In this document: positions 17,012 to 25,044 of the stretch, one piece after another
Layout: every line of letters starts with the position of its first letter
Position numbering within the stretch: the stretch's first letter is position 1
From: JBAXLO01 sp037134755
GTDB lineage: Bacteria > Bacteroidota > Bacteroidia > Bacteroidales > JACABE01
DNA length: 44,369 bases
NCBI GenBank assembly: GCA_037134755.1
Contig: JBAXLO010000007.1
Location: 1-44,369, forward strand
Reading direction: 5' to 3'
Notes under the pieces: model-generated
Databases searched by the model: none
The model's input: the letters and a program-made list of their open reading frames with translations, nothing else
What the model was told of the DNA's origin: nothing
Translations under genes and position numbers: made by a program

Positions 17012-17206
17012 TTATTTTTCTTCAGCTTGACGTAACTGCTGAACATAAATAGCTTTTAAACGTTGCTCCCTTAATTTTACAGAAGGCTTAGTGAATTTTT
17101 GTCTTTCACGTAATTCCTTAACTGTTCCTGTCTTTTCAAACTTTCTTTTAAGTTTTTTTAATGCGCGATCAACATTTTCGCCTTCTTTAATTGGAACAAT
17201 GATCAT
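17012..17206 (-). CDS. rpsU: 30S ribosomal protein S21
   Basis: A 64-residue, very basic small-subunit protein. The family pattern is MIIVPIKEGENVDRALKKLK, then RKFEKTGTVKELRERQKFTKPSVKLREQRLKA. A longer open frame reaches back to 17290, but the extra 28 residues are hydrophobic, do not belong to S21, and would overlap the promoter. The start at 17206 is preceded by AAAGAGGTATCAATT, a recognisable Shine-Dalgarno sequence, which is uncommon in this phylum. It is the first gene of rpsU-xerC-hpf. Confidence 0.93.
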   Translation of the reverse strand: MIIVPIKEGENVDRALKKLKRKFEKTGTVKELRERQKFTKPSVKLREQRLKAIYVQQLRQAEEK

Positions 17207-17260
17207 AATTGATACCTCTTTCTTTGTTAATTTATTTAATAAAAATTCTAAAATTGGCTG

Positions 17261-17290
17261 CAAAATTAATAATAAGTTTTTAAATTCCAA
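17261..17290 (-). promoter_or_regulatory. Promoter of rpsU
   Basis: The minus strand reads TTG at the -33 position, 19 bases, then TAATTTTG at -7, giving a transcript start about 50 bases before the rpsU ATG. This also argues against the longer rpsU frame. Confidence 0.7.
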
Positions 17291-17319
17291 TACATTTATT
17301 TATAAAAATATAAATAAAA

Positions 17320-18399
17320 TTATTTTGGTGCTTTTTTAATTAGATATATTGCTAGTAATCCAAACAATAAAGTAGGAATCCAAACTGATAAAAAAGCAGG
17401 TAAATTTCCAAAAGTTGCAAACACTGTTGAAATTTTCATAAATAATATAAAAGAGAACGTAATAATTAATCCATAAGCTAAATGAATTCCAATCCCACCT
17501 CTTACCTTCCTTGAAGAAATTGCTATACCTATTAATGTTAATACAATTGTTGCAAATGGATATGAGATACGTTGGTATTTTTCTACTTCATAGAATTTAA
17601 TTCTATCAGAACCTCTTAATTGCTCTTGTTTGATGAATTTTCTTAATTGAGCATAATCCATCGTTTCAACATCTTTACTTTTCTTCGAAAAATCAGATGG
17701 AGCAATATTAATAGTTGTATCAAGTACATTTCCTTTGATAAATTTCTCATTTATTCCATCAATGGTTCTTATCGTATAATTCCGTATTTGCCATTTATTT
17801 TTAATACTATCATATATTATTTGTTCAGATGAAAGTTTAAAGTATAGACCATTTTCATTTATCTTTTCAATTGAGAAATGATACCCTGTATTATTTATGT
17901 TATCATAATTTTCTAAATACAAATAAGTTCCCTTCTCAACTTGTAGATGAATATTAGATTCACTACTACTACTTTTATTTAATATATACTCTTTTTCAAA
18001 TGCAATTCGATGTACATTTACTTTAGGTATAAGAAAATTGGCTAAATAAAAAGTCATTAACCCAATTATTGCTGCTGAGACCATATATGGAAGAAGTAAT
18101 CTGCGAAAACTTATTCCAGAGTTTAATATTGCTACTATTTCAGTATTAGAAGCCATCTTTGATGTAAAGAAAATAACTGCTATAAAAGTAAATAAGGGGC
18201 TAAATAGATTAATGAAATAAGGTATAAAATTGCAATAGTAATTAAAGATAATTTTACTCAGAGGTGCATTCTTTGAAATAAAATCATCTACTTTCTCTGA
18301 TATATCAAAAATAATTACAACAACTATTATCAATGCTATTGCATAGAAAAAGGTTCCTAAGAATTTTTTGATTATATAGAGGTCTAACTTTTTAATCAT
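17320..18399 (-). CDS. LptF/LptG family permease of lipopolysaccharide export
   Basis: A 359-residue inner-membrane protein of the YjgP/YjgQ family. It works with LptB to pull LPS out of the inner membrane into the Lpt bridge. Hydrophobic spans appear near residues 13-32, 50-78 and 100-125, then a periplasmic beta-rich (jellyroll-like) region about residues 130-260, and three more spans near 275-355 ending YLIKKAPK. The N-terminal signature DLYIIKKFLGTFFYAIALI fits the family. It begins 10 bases after tgt and is probably co-transcribed with it. LptF versus LptG cannot be decided from this sequence alone. Confidence 0.9.
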   Translation of the reverse strand: MIKKLDLYIIKKFLGTFFYAIALIIVVVIIFDISEKVDDFISKNAPLSKIIFNYYCNFIPYFINLFSPLFTFIAVIFFTSKMASNTEIVAILNSGISFRRLLLPYMVSAAIIGLMTFYLANFLIPKVNVHRIAFEKEYILNKSSSSESNIHLQVEKGTYLYLENYDNINNTGYHFSIEKINENGLYFKLSSEQIIYDSIKNKWQIRNYTIRTIDGINEKFIKGNVLDTTINIAPSDFSKKSKDVETMDYAQLRKFIKQEQLRGSDRIKFYEVEKYQRISYPFATIVLTLIGIAISSRKVRGGIGIHLAYGLIITFSFILFMKISTVFATFGNLPAFLSVWIPTLLFGLLAIYLIKKAPK

Positions 18400-18409
18400 A
18401 CAATATATA

Positions 18410-19540
18410 TTATAATCTAACTGATAATTTCTTTACTATTACATTTTTCCATTCCGAAAAGTTTCCATCCATTATTTGTTTTCTAGCTTCACCTACTAAC
18501 CATAGATAAAAATTTAGATTATGAATGCTTGCAATCATTGGGCCTAATATTTCCTGAGCTTGAAACAAATGTCTTAAATATGCTTTTGAATATTGACTAT
18601 CTACAAAACTATTTCCATATTCATCAACATTTGAGAAATCATTTTTCCATTTTTCATTCTTAATGTTTATAATCCCTTCACTTGTAAACAACATCCCATT
18701 TCTCCCATTCCTTGTTGGCATCACACAATCAAACATATCAATACCTAAAGCAATACACTCTAAAATATTTACCGGTGTTCCAACACCCATCAAATAACGT
18801 GGTTTTTCTTTTGGAAGTATTGAACATACCAATTCCGTTAATTCATACATCATTTCAATAGGTTCTCCAACTGACAATCCTCCAATCGCATTTCCATCTG
18901 CGTTTTTAGAAGCTATTTCTTCGGCAGATTGTATTCTTAAATCACGGTATACGCTTCCTTGTACTATAGGAAACAAAGTTTGATTATACCCATACTCAGG
19001 TTCAGTATTATCAAAATGGGTTATACATCTTTTAAGCCATCTATGAGTGAGTTCCATTGATTTCTTTGCATAATCATACTCGCATGGATAAGGTGTGCAT
19101 TCATCAAAAGCCATTATGATGTCAGCACCAATGGTTCTTTGTATTTCCATTACCTTTTCTGGAGAAAAAGTATGACGTGATCCATCAATGTGAGATTGAA
19201 AAATAACACCTTCTTCTTTTAGTTTCCTTGTCCCTGCAAGAGAGTAAACCTGATAGCCACCACTGTCAGTTAATATTGGTTTATCCCATCCATTAAATTT
19301 ATGCAATCCATTGGCTTGTTTTAAAACTTCTAATCCGGGCCTTAAATACAAATGATAGGTATTACCCAATATTATTTGTGCTTTTATATCATCCTTTAAT
19401 TCCTTTAGATGAACAGCCTTTACAGAACCCACAGTTCCTACAGGCATAAATATTGGAGTTTGGATAGTGCCATGATCCGTAAATATTTCTCCGGCTCTTG
19501 CGTTTGACTTTTTATCAGTAGCTAGTAAATTAAATTTCAT
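18410..19540 (-). CDS. tgt: Queuine tRNA-ribosyltransferase, lacking the zinc cysteines
   Basis: A 376-residue TIM-barrel enzyme that swaps guanine-34 for preQ1 in tRNAs for Asp, Asn, His and Tyr. Catalytic features are intact: D92 in TDSGGYQVYSL (acid/base), GGLSVGE, LMGVGTP, and the nucleophile D271 in DMFDCVMPTRNGRNG. The C-terminal zinc site usually reads C-x-C-x-x-C before YSRAYLRHL, with a later His. Here the three cysteines are replaced by G309, S311 and D314 in the context EYGNSFVDSQYSKAYLRHL, while H340 (IASIHNL) remains. I recall the same loss in other Bacteroidota TGTs, so it may be a lineage trait rather than decay. It forms an operon with the LptF/G gene. Confidence 0.95.
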   Translation of the reverse strand: MKFNLLATDKKSNARAGEIFTDHGTIQTPIFMPVGTVGSVKAVHLKELKDDIKAQIILGNTYHLYLRPGLEVLKQANGLHKFNGWDKPILTDSGGYQVYSLAGTRKLKEEGVIFQSHIDGSRHTFSPEKVMEIQRTIGADIIMAFDECTPYPCEYDYAKKSMELTHRWLKRCITHFDNTEPEYGYNQTLFPIVQGSVYRDLRIQSAEEIASKNADGNAIGGLSVGEPIEMMYELTELVCSILPKEKPRYLMGVGTPVNILECIALGIDMFDCVMPTRNGRNGMLFTSEGIINIKNEKWKNDFSNVDEYGNSFVDSQYSKAYLRHLFQAQEILGPMIASIHNLNFYLWLVGEARKQIMDGNFSEWKNVIVKKLSVRL

Positions 19541-19634
19541 TCAACTTTATTAAAAACTATTTTAATATCTATACAATATTATATATATAGAACTGTTATT
19601 TTTTTCGGTTTATAAATTGTTTATAAATTTTTGA

Positions 19635-19642
19635 CAAAGTTA
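19635..19642 (-). promoter_or_regulatory. Possible -7 element for tgt
   Basis: The minus strand reads TAACTTTG, a match to TAnnTTTG, 95 bases upstream of the tgt start. No good -33 box is seen. Confidence 0.35.
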
Positions 19643-19664
19643 ACTCTAATTCGCATATTATCGA

Positions 19665-19672
19665 TAATTTTG
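19665..19672 (+). promoter_or_regulatory. Probable -7 element for the glycosyltransferase gene
   Basis: TAATTTTG fits TAnnTTTG and lies 20 bases before the ATG at 19693, so the leader would be very short. It is back to back with the tgt element. Confidence 0.45.
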
Positions 19673-19692
19673 TAGCCTCAAATGAATAAAAA

Positions 19693-20829
19693 ATGAATTT
19701 CACACTTTTACTAAACGACCCTATAGCATTAATATTGCTGATAACATTCTGTACTGCATTGTTTTTTCAGTTAATATATTATTGGTTTATCTTTGGAAGA
19801 CTTGCTTTTTATAGACAAAAAAAGTCTATTCACAATGATGAACCTGTGTCTGTGGTTATATGCGCAAAAAACGAATATTATAATCTTAAGAACAATCTCC
19901 CAATGATTCTGGAGCAGGATTATCCTAATTTCGAAGTTATTGTAGTGAATGATGCTTCTGACGATGAGACATATTATTTGCTAAAAATAATGTCAGATAA
20001 GTATCATCATCTTAAAATTGTTAATATTAAAGAGGATGTCAATTTCTTTAAAGGAAAAAAATTCCCTTTAACTATTGGAATTAAATCTGCTAAGCATGAT
20101 ATTATTTTATTGACTGATGCAGATTGCAAACCCGGGAGTATGCTTTGGGTTAAGAAAATGGCTGAACAATTCAAGACTGAAACAGAAATAGTGCTAGGAT
20201 ATGGCAAATATAAACAAGAAAAAGGATTATTAAATAGGATAATTCGTTTTGACACTTTCTTTATAGGTCTTCAATATCTCAGTTATTCCCTTTGCGGGAT
20301 GACTTATATGGGTGTAGGGCGTAATCTTTCTTACAGAAAGTCTTTATTTTATTCGAAGAATGGTTTTATTAATCATTATAAGATTAAGTCAGGGGATGAT
20401 GATTTGTTTATTAACCAAGCTGCAACAAGTAAAAACACTAAAATTTCTATTGATTTTGAATGTCATACTGTTTCGCAGGCTAAAAACACTTTCAGTAATT
20501 GGATGACTCAAAAAAGAAGACATTTAACTACAGGAAGATTTTATAAAATCTCTACAAAATTAATGTTAGGATTTTATTCTTTAACTTTATTAGCTTTTTT
20601 TGCTACCTTTGTCTCGTTATTAATTTATGATAAGAATAATATCTTTTTATTCTTAGCGTTATTTACATTAAGATTAATAAGTCAGTTAATTATACACAAA
20701 AGGATTATGAACAAACTCGATGAAAAGAAATTCTTACTTCTAACACCGGTATTCGAGATCTTCTTTTTAATACTTAACCCTCTGATTGTTTTATTTAATA
20801 TTTACTCTAAACCGGATAAATGGAAATAA
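19693..20829 (+). CDS. Family 2 glycosyltransferase, membrane-bound
   Basis: A 378-residue GT-A fold enzyme. An N-terminal transmembrane helix (about residues 10-36) anchors it. The catalytic part starts with PVSVVICAKNEYYNLKNNLP and has VVNDASDD and the metal-binding LLTDADC (D142/D144). A GDDDLFINQ motif and a QKRRHLTTGRFYK motif, equivalent to Q-x-x-R-W of processive GT2 enzymes, follow. Two or three transmembrane helices close the protein (about 285-310 and 345-375). The acceptor and sugar are unknown. Polysaccharide or glycolipid synthesis is the likely area. Its stop codon overlaps the start of the next gene by 10 bases (ATGGAAATAA), so it is translationally coupled to a sigma factor. 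Confidence 0.88.
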   Translation: MNFTLLLNDPIALILLITFCTALFFQLIYYWFIFGRLAFYRQKKSIHNDEPVSVVICAKNEYYNLKNNLPMILEQDYPNFEVIVVNDASDDETYYLLKIMSDKYHHLKIVNIKEDVNFFKGKKFPLTIGIKSAKHDIILLTDADCKPGSMLWVKKMAEQFKTETEIVLGYGKYKQEKGLLNRIIRFDTFFIGLQYLSYSLCGMTYMGVGRNLSYRKSLFYSKNGFINHYKIKSGDDDLFINQAATSKNTKISIDFECHTVSQAKNTFSNWMTQKRRHLTTGRFYKISTKLMLGFYSLTLLAFFATFVSLLIYDKNNIFLFLALFTLRLISQLIIHKRIMNKLDEKKFLLLTPVFEIFFLILNPLIVLFNIYSKPDKWK

Positions 20830-21431
20830 AACCTCAGCTTAGTGAAAAAGGCATGCACGATGCTGAACTCGTTCGTCTTGCATTTAATAATGGTGACCAG
20901 AGAGCTTATGCAGAATTACTGAATAACTATCGGGATTCACTTTATTTTATGCTGCTTAAGATGACTAACGATCCTACTGATGCTGATGATTTAACCATAG
21001 AAGCATTTGGCAAAGCTTTTAAAAACCTAAGTACGTATACTCCCGAATTTGCTTTTAGTACCTGGCTATTTAGAATAGCTACCAATAATTGTATTGATTT
21101 TTTACGTAAGAAAAAGAAATCTACTTATTCTATTAATAAAGGCTTTGGCTTAAATAATGAATCTTTGGAGATGGCTCAGAATCTACCAAGCGACACTATG
21201 GATCCTGAAGCTAAGCTTATCGAAAAACAAAAGATTATGCTTATGCGTGCAATTGTCGAGAAATTAAAGCCTCGTTATCGTACTTTAATTGAATTACGTT
21301 ATTTTGATGAATATTCTTACGAAGAAATTGCTGAACATCTTGAAATTCCAATAGGAACTGTAAAAGCACAATTATTCAGAGCACGCGAATTTCTTTACCA
21401 AATCATGAAGAAATCCGAAGGAAATATTTAA
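20820..21431 (+). CDS. ECF-type RNA polymerase sigma factor
   Basis: A 203-residue sigma-70 family protein with only regions 2 and 4. Region 2 covers about residues 20-95 (YAELLNNYRDSLYFMLLKMTNDPTDADDLTIEAFGKAF, then FSTWLFRIATNNCIDFLRKKK). Region 4 covers about 140-195 (LKPRYRTLIELRYFDEYSYEEIAEHLEIPIGTVKAQLFRAREFL). No anti-sigma gene is adjacent, unlike the SusCD-linked ECF factors of Bacteroidota. It is coupled to the upstream glycosyltransferase through a 10-base overlap, so its amount follows that gene. It is probably a constitutive RpoE-like factor of the phylum. Its target promoters cannot be read here. Confidence 0.92.
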   Translation: MEIKPQLSEKGMHDAELVRLAFNNGDQRAYAELLNNYRDSLYFMLLKMTNDPTDADDLTIEAFGKAFKNLSTYTPEFAFSTWLFRIATNNCIDFLRKKKKSTYSINKGFGLNNESLEMAQNLPSDTMDPEAKLIEKQKIMLMRAIVEKLKPRYRTLIELRYFDEYSYEEIAEHLEIPIGTVKAQLFRAREFLYQIMKKSEGNI

Positions 21432-21563
21432 TCAATCCTTTCTCTCAATTTATCTTTTTATAAACTATATAAAAATAAAAAAAACTACCATTCATTATAT
21501 GATTAGTAGTCTTTTCATAATTATTATTTCGGTATTTCGGCACATTCGACTCAGGGACTGCTT

Positions 21564-21594
21564 CACTCGTTGACAACTCAAAAGGCAACGAGTG
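21564..21594 (+). repeat. Hairpin CACTCGTTG / CAACGAGTG
   Basis: A perfect 9-bp stem with a 13-nt loop, about 130 bases after the sigma factor gene, within a locally GC-richer patch (21540-21607). Only weak U-richness follows. It could be a processing or end-stabilising hairpin, or a fragment of a small RNA. Confidence 0.4.
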
Positions 21595-21702
21595 AGACCG
21601 AGATGGGGTTATTGTATATATTTTATCATACCAAAACAGATTCTCTTTAAAAAATTGTAAGAAATTTTAATTTAAGATTAAATTTGATAAAAAATGTAAA
21701 AG

Positions 21703-22105
21703 ATTTTTTACAGAAATAATCGATATCTTTAGAGCAGACACACTAATATTTCAAAAAAAATCAATAGTGTTAAAAAAGATTCGCTATTTTTTGAGAAATG
21801 GTCGTAATTTTTTAATGGGGTACCCTATTTTAAAAAAAATTGCCATACTTGCTAAAAAAGATTCGCTATTTTTTCAAAATTTGCCACACATTTTATCCTA
21901 GATTCGTTATTTTTTCAAAATTAGCAAGACTTTTTTAACACTATTGATTTTTTTTGAAATATTAGTCTTACTTTTTTAAGCAGATTGAATATTTCTTTAG
22001 ATTTTATCAATCTTTTTTGGGAGTTAGTTTCTCAATCCTTAAGATATGTTAATTTTTTAAAATAATAAACCACATTTTTATTCAAGAACTACTTTTTTGT
22101 TTAGA
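21703..22105. repeat. 21-bp periodic array 2, built around T-runs
   Basis: Short T-runs or their A-run complements recur at steps of 20-22 bp, mostly 21, across about 400 bp. Recurrent units include AGATTCGCTATTTTTT (near 21778 and 21859) and GATTCGTTATTTTTTC (21901). Unit sequences are less conserved than in array 1, but the spacing is kept. The array lies between the ECF sigma gene and the hutH-family terminator, again a convergent gap. Confidence 0.7.
21742..21966. repeat. Perfect 37-bp inverted repeat flanking a 151-bp core
   Basis: Positions 21742-21778 and 21930-21966 are exact reverse complements (the left arm starts ACTAATATTTC and ends GTTAAAAAAG). The core holds a nested pair CTTGCTAA / TTAGCAAG (about 21847 and 21921). 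The arms lie inside the 21-bp periodic array. There is no transposase and no target-site duplication that I can see. It may be a small non-autonomous element, or a palindrome made by the process that builds the array. Confidence 0.9.
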
Positions 22106-22225
22106 TATTGTCCAATTGTTAATAACACAAGATGTATTTAGGAATCCTTATACAATGTATAGTTATCTAATTAGAAATAGTATTAAACATCATAACATCA
22201 ATGAGAATTCATCTTTTCAGGAAAC

Positions 22226-22263
22226 AAAAGAACGGTTGTCAAACTAATGACAACCGTTCTTTT
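22226..22263 (-). terminator. Terminator of the hutH-family gene
   Basis: A perfect 16-bp stem (AAAAGAACGGTTGTCA / TGACAACCGTTCTTTT), 57 bases past the gene stop on the minus strand. A/T tails on both sides suggest it acts in both directions. A second weak hairpin (AACCCT...AGGGTT, near 22273-22300) lies between it and the gene. Confidence 0.8.
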
Positions 22264-22319
22264 TATTAGACTTAACCCTGTATTATATGAGATTAGGGTT
22301 TTTTATAGATTCATCTTAA

Positions 22320-23858
22320 CTATTCTAAACTCCCTATAGCTTTTTCAACCTCTGTAAGTATCTCACATGATTTAACCAATGCTTTCATCTTATTATGATC
22401 CTCATAAAGTGGACGATCAATATCAAGATAATCAACATGAGTTCTGATTACATCAAAAGCTTTTTGAGTTCCATTACCAAACTTATAAGGAGTTTCGTAC
22501 CTTGTTCTAAGATCCAAAGCCTGAGAAGCAGCCATAAATTCAATACCTAATATTCCATAAGCATTATCGAGGATTTGGAAGTTCTTTAAAGCAGTATTCA
22601 TACCCATAGATACAAAATCTTCCTGATCAGCAGCAGCAGGAATAGATTGAATTGAAGCCGGCATCGAAAGAATGCGTTGTTCTACAATCTGCATATCAGC
22701 TGTGTATTGACTCAACATCAAACCTGAGAAAATACCGGGATTATGTGTTAAAAATGGAGGCAATCCAACACTCAATGCAGGATTATTTAACCTATTCATA
22801 CGTCTTTCCGAAAGCACACTTACCATTGTAATACAATATCCAGCCATATCCATAGGCACCGACACCGGCGAACCCTGGAAATTAGCACCGGATAACTGCA
22901 TGTTTTCATCCGGGAAGAAAATAGGGTTATCCCCTACCCCATTCAATTCAATTTCCACTTGCGAACGTGCATAAGCCATTGCATCATGTGCAGCACCTAT
23001 AACCTGTGGTGTCGAACGCATTGAATACGCATCCTGAACTTTAACTTTTAATCTCTTTTCAGCTAAATCACCTTCGGCAGCAACCTTTCTGATAGCATTA
23101 GCACTTCTCATTGCACCTTTAAATCCACGTATTTCATGTATTTTATGATTGTAAGGCCCTAGATTAGCTTTCAATGCTTCCAATGTCATAGTACAGGCAA
23201 TCTCAGCTTGTTTCAACCAGTTGTTTGCATCAAATAAGAACAATGCACTCATGGCTGTCAGTACGTTTGAACCATTAATTGTAGCCAAACCATCACGAGC
23301 CATAAGTCCCGGAATAGGTATTCCTGCTTTATCCATAGCTACTTTACCTTCTAGTAGTTCGCCTTTATAATATGCCTTACCTTCTCCCATCATCAACAAA
23401 GCAATCTGCGACATTGGTGCAAGATCACCACATGCTCCTACTGAACCTTTTTCGCAAACATAAGGAGTTACTCCTTTATTCAACATATCAACCAATGTCT
23501 GGGTAATCTCCAGACGTACACCTGAGTTACCGTGTGCATGCACGTTGATACGTCCAACCATTGCACCTCTTACATGATCCAATGGCATGGCATCACCAAT
23601 ACCTGCAGCATGATTATATACCAAATATTTCTGAAAGTCCTTCACTTGATCATCGTTTAACACCACTTCCGAAAACTCTCCAATTCCGGTATTCACTCCA
23701 TACATTATTTCGTGGGCTTCCACTTTTCTTTCAAGCATTGCTCTACATGCTTTAATCCTTGCAACTGCATCAGGATGCAATTCTACTTTCTCGTGATTAC
23801 GGGCTACACGTACTACGTCCTCTATTGTAAGCCCACTCCCTTTTACTATTAGCGTCAT
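22320..23858 (-). CDS. hutH: Histidine ammonia-lyase family protein with Ala-Cys-Gly cofactor motif
   Basis: A 512-residue member of the MIO-dependent lyase/aminomutase family, which removes or shifts the amino group of His, Phe or Tyr. Its numbering nearly matches Pseudomonas HAL: Y53 (YGVNTGIG), H83 (YNHAAGIG), N195, Q275, Y278, R281 (YSMRSTPQVIG) and E413 (DQEDFVSMG). The cofactor motif, Ala142-Ser143-Gly144 in HAL, is here Ala-Cys-Gly (GSVGACGDLAP; Cys codon TGT at 23430-23432). Serine-to-cysteine at this site is known experimentally to keep MIO formation in HAL, so the enzyme could be active. NFQGSP and DQEDF differ from the HAL forms NFHGEP and NQEDH, so the substrate is uncertain. No hutU, hutI or hutG is nearby, which weakens a histidine-utilisation role. 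The gene stands alone between its own promoter and terminator. Confidence 0.82.
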   Translation of the reverse strand: MTLIVKGSGLTIEDVVRVARNHEKVELHPDAVARIKACRAMLERKVEAHEIMYGVNTGIGEFSEVVLNDDQVKDFQKYLVYNHAAGIGDAMPLDHVRGAMVGRINVHAHGNSGVRLEITQTLVDMLNKGVTPYVCEKGSVGACGDLAPMSQIALLMMGEGKAYYKGELLEGKVAMDKAGIPIPGLMARDGLATINGSNVLTAMSALFLFDANNWLKQAEIACTMTLEALKANLGPYNHKIHEIRGFKGAMRSANAIRKVAAEGDLAEKRLKVKVQDAYSMRSTPQVIGAAHDAMAYARSQVEIELNGVGDNPIFFPDENMQLSGANFQGSPVSVPMDMAGYCITMVSVLSERRMNRLNNPALSVGLPPFLTHNPGIFSGLMLSQYTADMQIVEQRILSMPASIQSIPAAADQEDFVSMGMNTALKNFQILDNAYGILGIEFMAASQALDLRTRYETPYKFGNGTQKAFDVIRTHVDYLDIDRPLYEDHNKMKALVKSCEILTEVEKAIGSLE

Positions 23859-23905
23859 TTTGTATTGTTATTATTTATGATTTATTTTTTGATTATTTTA
23901 TGCAA

Positions 23906-23934
23906 CAAACTTACTATAAATTTTCCAATTACAA
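23906..23934 (-). promoter_or_regulatory. Promoter of the hutH-family gene
   Basis: On the minus strand TTG, 18 bases, then TAAGTTTG, about 50 bases upstream of the ATG. It fits the Bacteroidota -33/-7 pattern closely. Confidence 0.65.
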
Positions 23935-24026
23935 GACTTTTATTAAAAATAAACTTATATTTCCACCTTTTTTCCCTATTATTTCACAATCTTTTTTAAT
24001 TCTTCTACGTTTATCCATATATTTAG

Positions 24027-24035
24027 TATCTTTGT
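24027..24035 (+). promoter_or_regulatory. Promoter -7 element, TATCTTTGT
   Basis: It matches TAnnTTTG and lies 26 bases before the ATG at 24061, giving a short leader. It drives the outer-membrane protein gene and possibly the acetyltransferase behind it. Confidence 0.6.
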
Positions 24036-24060
24036 AAAACTATTTTTTAGTACTTAATCC

Positions 24061-24999
24061 ATGAAAATTAACAAAACATATCTTCTGATTCTCTGTTGCT
24101 TTATGTTATTCAATATATCTAAAGCTCAGATGTCTTATGTAGTAAATCCTATTAACGACAATATCCATTTGTACGAACATAACGATTATAATATGTTTAA
24201 AAAGAAAATTCGTTATCAACAAGACACCATGGATAATAGAGGACTTGTGTATGGTATGAGTGTTGGAGCTTTTAAAGCCAATGCTTATAATGCAATGTAT
24301 TATAATGGAGCATCTAATAACGAAAATAATCTTCGATATATATTAAGCAATCCTTATCATTATAATGAGATTAGAGATCAATTACATCGTGATTATGACT
24401 CTACTGCCGTTCAGCCCCCTACTTCTATGACTTTTGATATGTCGTATATGATTGGTTTCTTTGTTCGTTACAACTTTAAACGTAATCTTGGCATTTTTAT
24501 AAACTTTAATTATTCCAAAATAAATACTACAGGACAGTTTGCATTACAAACCGATTCCTTTACAGGAACTTCTCAAAAGACTTTGCTTCTTTATCCAATT
24601 ATTGGTGTCGAGCAGCGGACTTATATTGATGTTGGCTTTCAAAAACAGATTGCTATTGGCGATAAGGCAAATTTCTTTTACGAAGGAGGACTTAATTTCA
24701 GTAGCACTTCCGTTAAAACCTCCGAAATTATGATAGGTAATCTTACTTATAGTCTGGTAAATGTATATTTAAATCAACCCTATCAACAAGGAACTCAACA
24801 AAGCACTTACAATGTTTATCAAGGAGGGGTCGGTTTCGGCTTTTTTGCCGGAGCAGGTGTTAGTCTTATCTTTAGCAGTAGTATTTCTGTAGATCCGGGC
24901 TTTGATCTTTACTATCAAAAGATTGGTCTTACAGGTTATCCCAATTATAAGCTTAATTATAATGTATATGTCCGTTTTATAATGCGCAATTTCTTTTAA
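24061..24999 (+). CDS. Predicted outer-membrane beta-barrel protein
   Basis: A 312-residue exported protein. A signal peptide occupies about residues 1-22 (KTYLLILCCFMLFNISKAQ, cut after the AQ). The mature part is rich in aromatic residues and Asn/Gly/Tyr, with repeated amphipathic strands (GMSVGAFKAN, MIGFFVRYNF, GIFINFNYSK, FFAGAGVSLIFSSS), and the protein ends VYVRFIMRNFF. A terminal Phe is typical of barrel proteins recognised by BamA. No Ton box, plug or OmpA peptidoglycan-binding domain is visible. The transported substrate or function is unknown. The next gene (GNAT) begins 45 bases later on the same strand and may be co-transcribed. Confidence 0.75.
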   Translation: MKINKTYLLILCCFMLFNISKAQMSYVVNPINDNIHLYEHNDYNMFKKKIRYQQDTMDNRGLVYGMSVGAFKANAYNAMYYNGASNNENNLRYILSNPYHYNEIRDQLHRDYDSTAVQPPTSMTFDMSYMIGFFVRYNFKRNLGIFINFNYSKINTTGQFALQTDSFTGTSQKTLLLYPIIGVEQRTYIDVGFQKQIAIGDKANFFYEGGLNFSSTSVKTSEIMIGNLTYSLVNVYLNQPYQQGTQQSTYNVYQGGVGFGFFAGAGVSLIFSSSISVDPGFDLYYQKIGLTGYPNYKLNYNVYVRFIMRNFF

Positions 25000-25044
25000 T
25001 CGCTTCTCATTTCAAACAATCTAATCTCCTATCACAATAATTTA

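Noticed and set aside
17207..17290. N-terminal extension of rpsU by 28 residues
   Set aside because: The extension is hydrophobic, unlike S21, and overlaps the rpsU promoter. A Shine-Dalgarno sequence precedes the shorter start.
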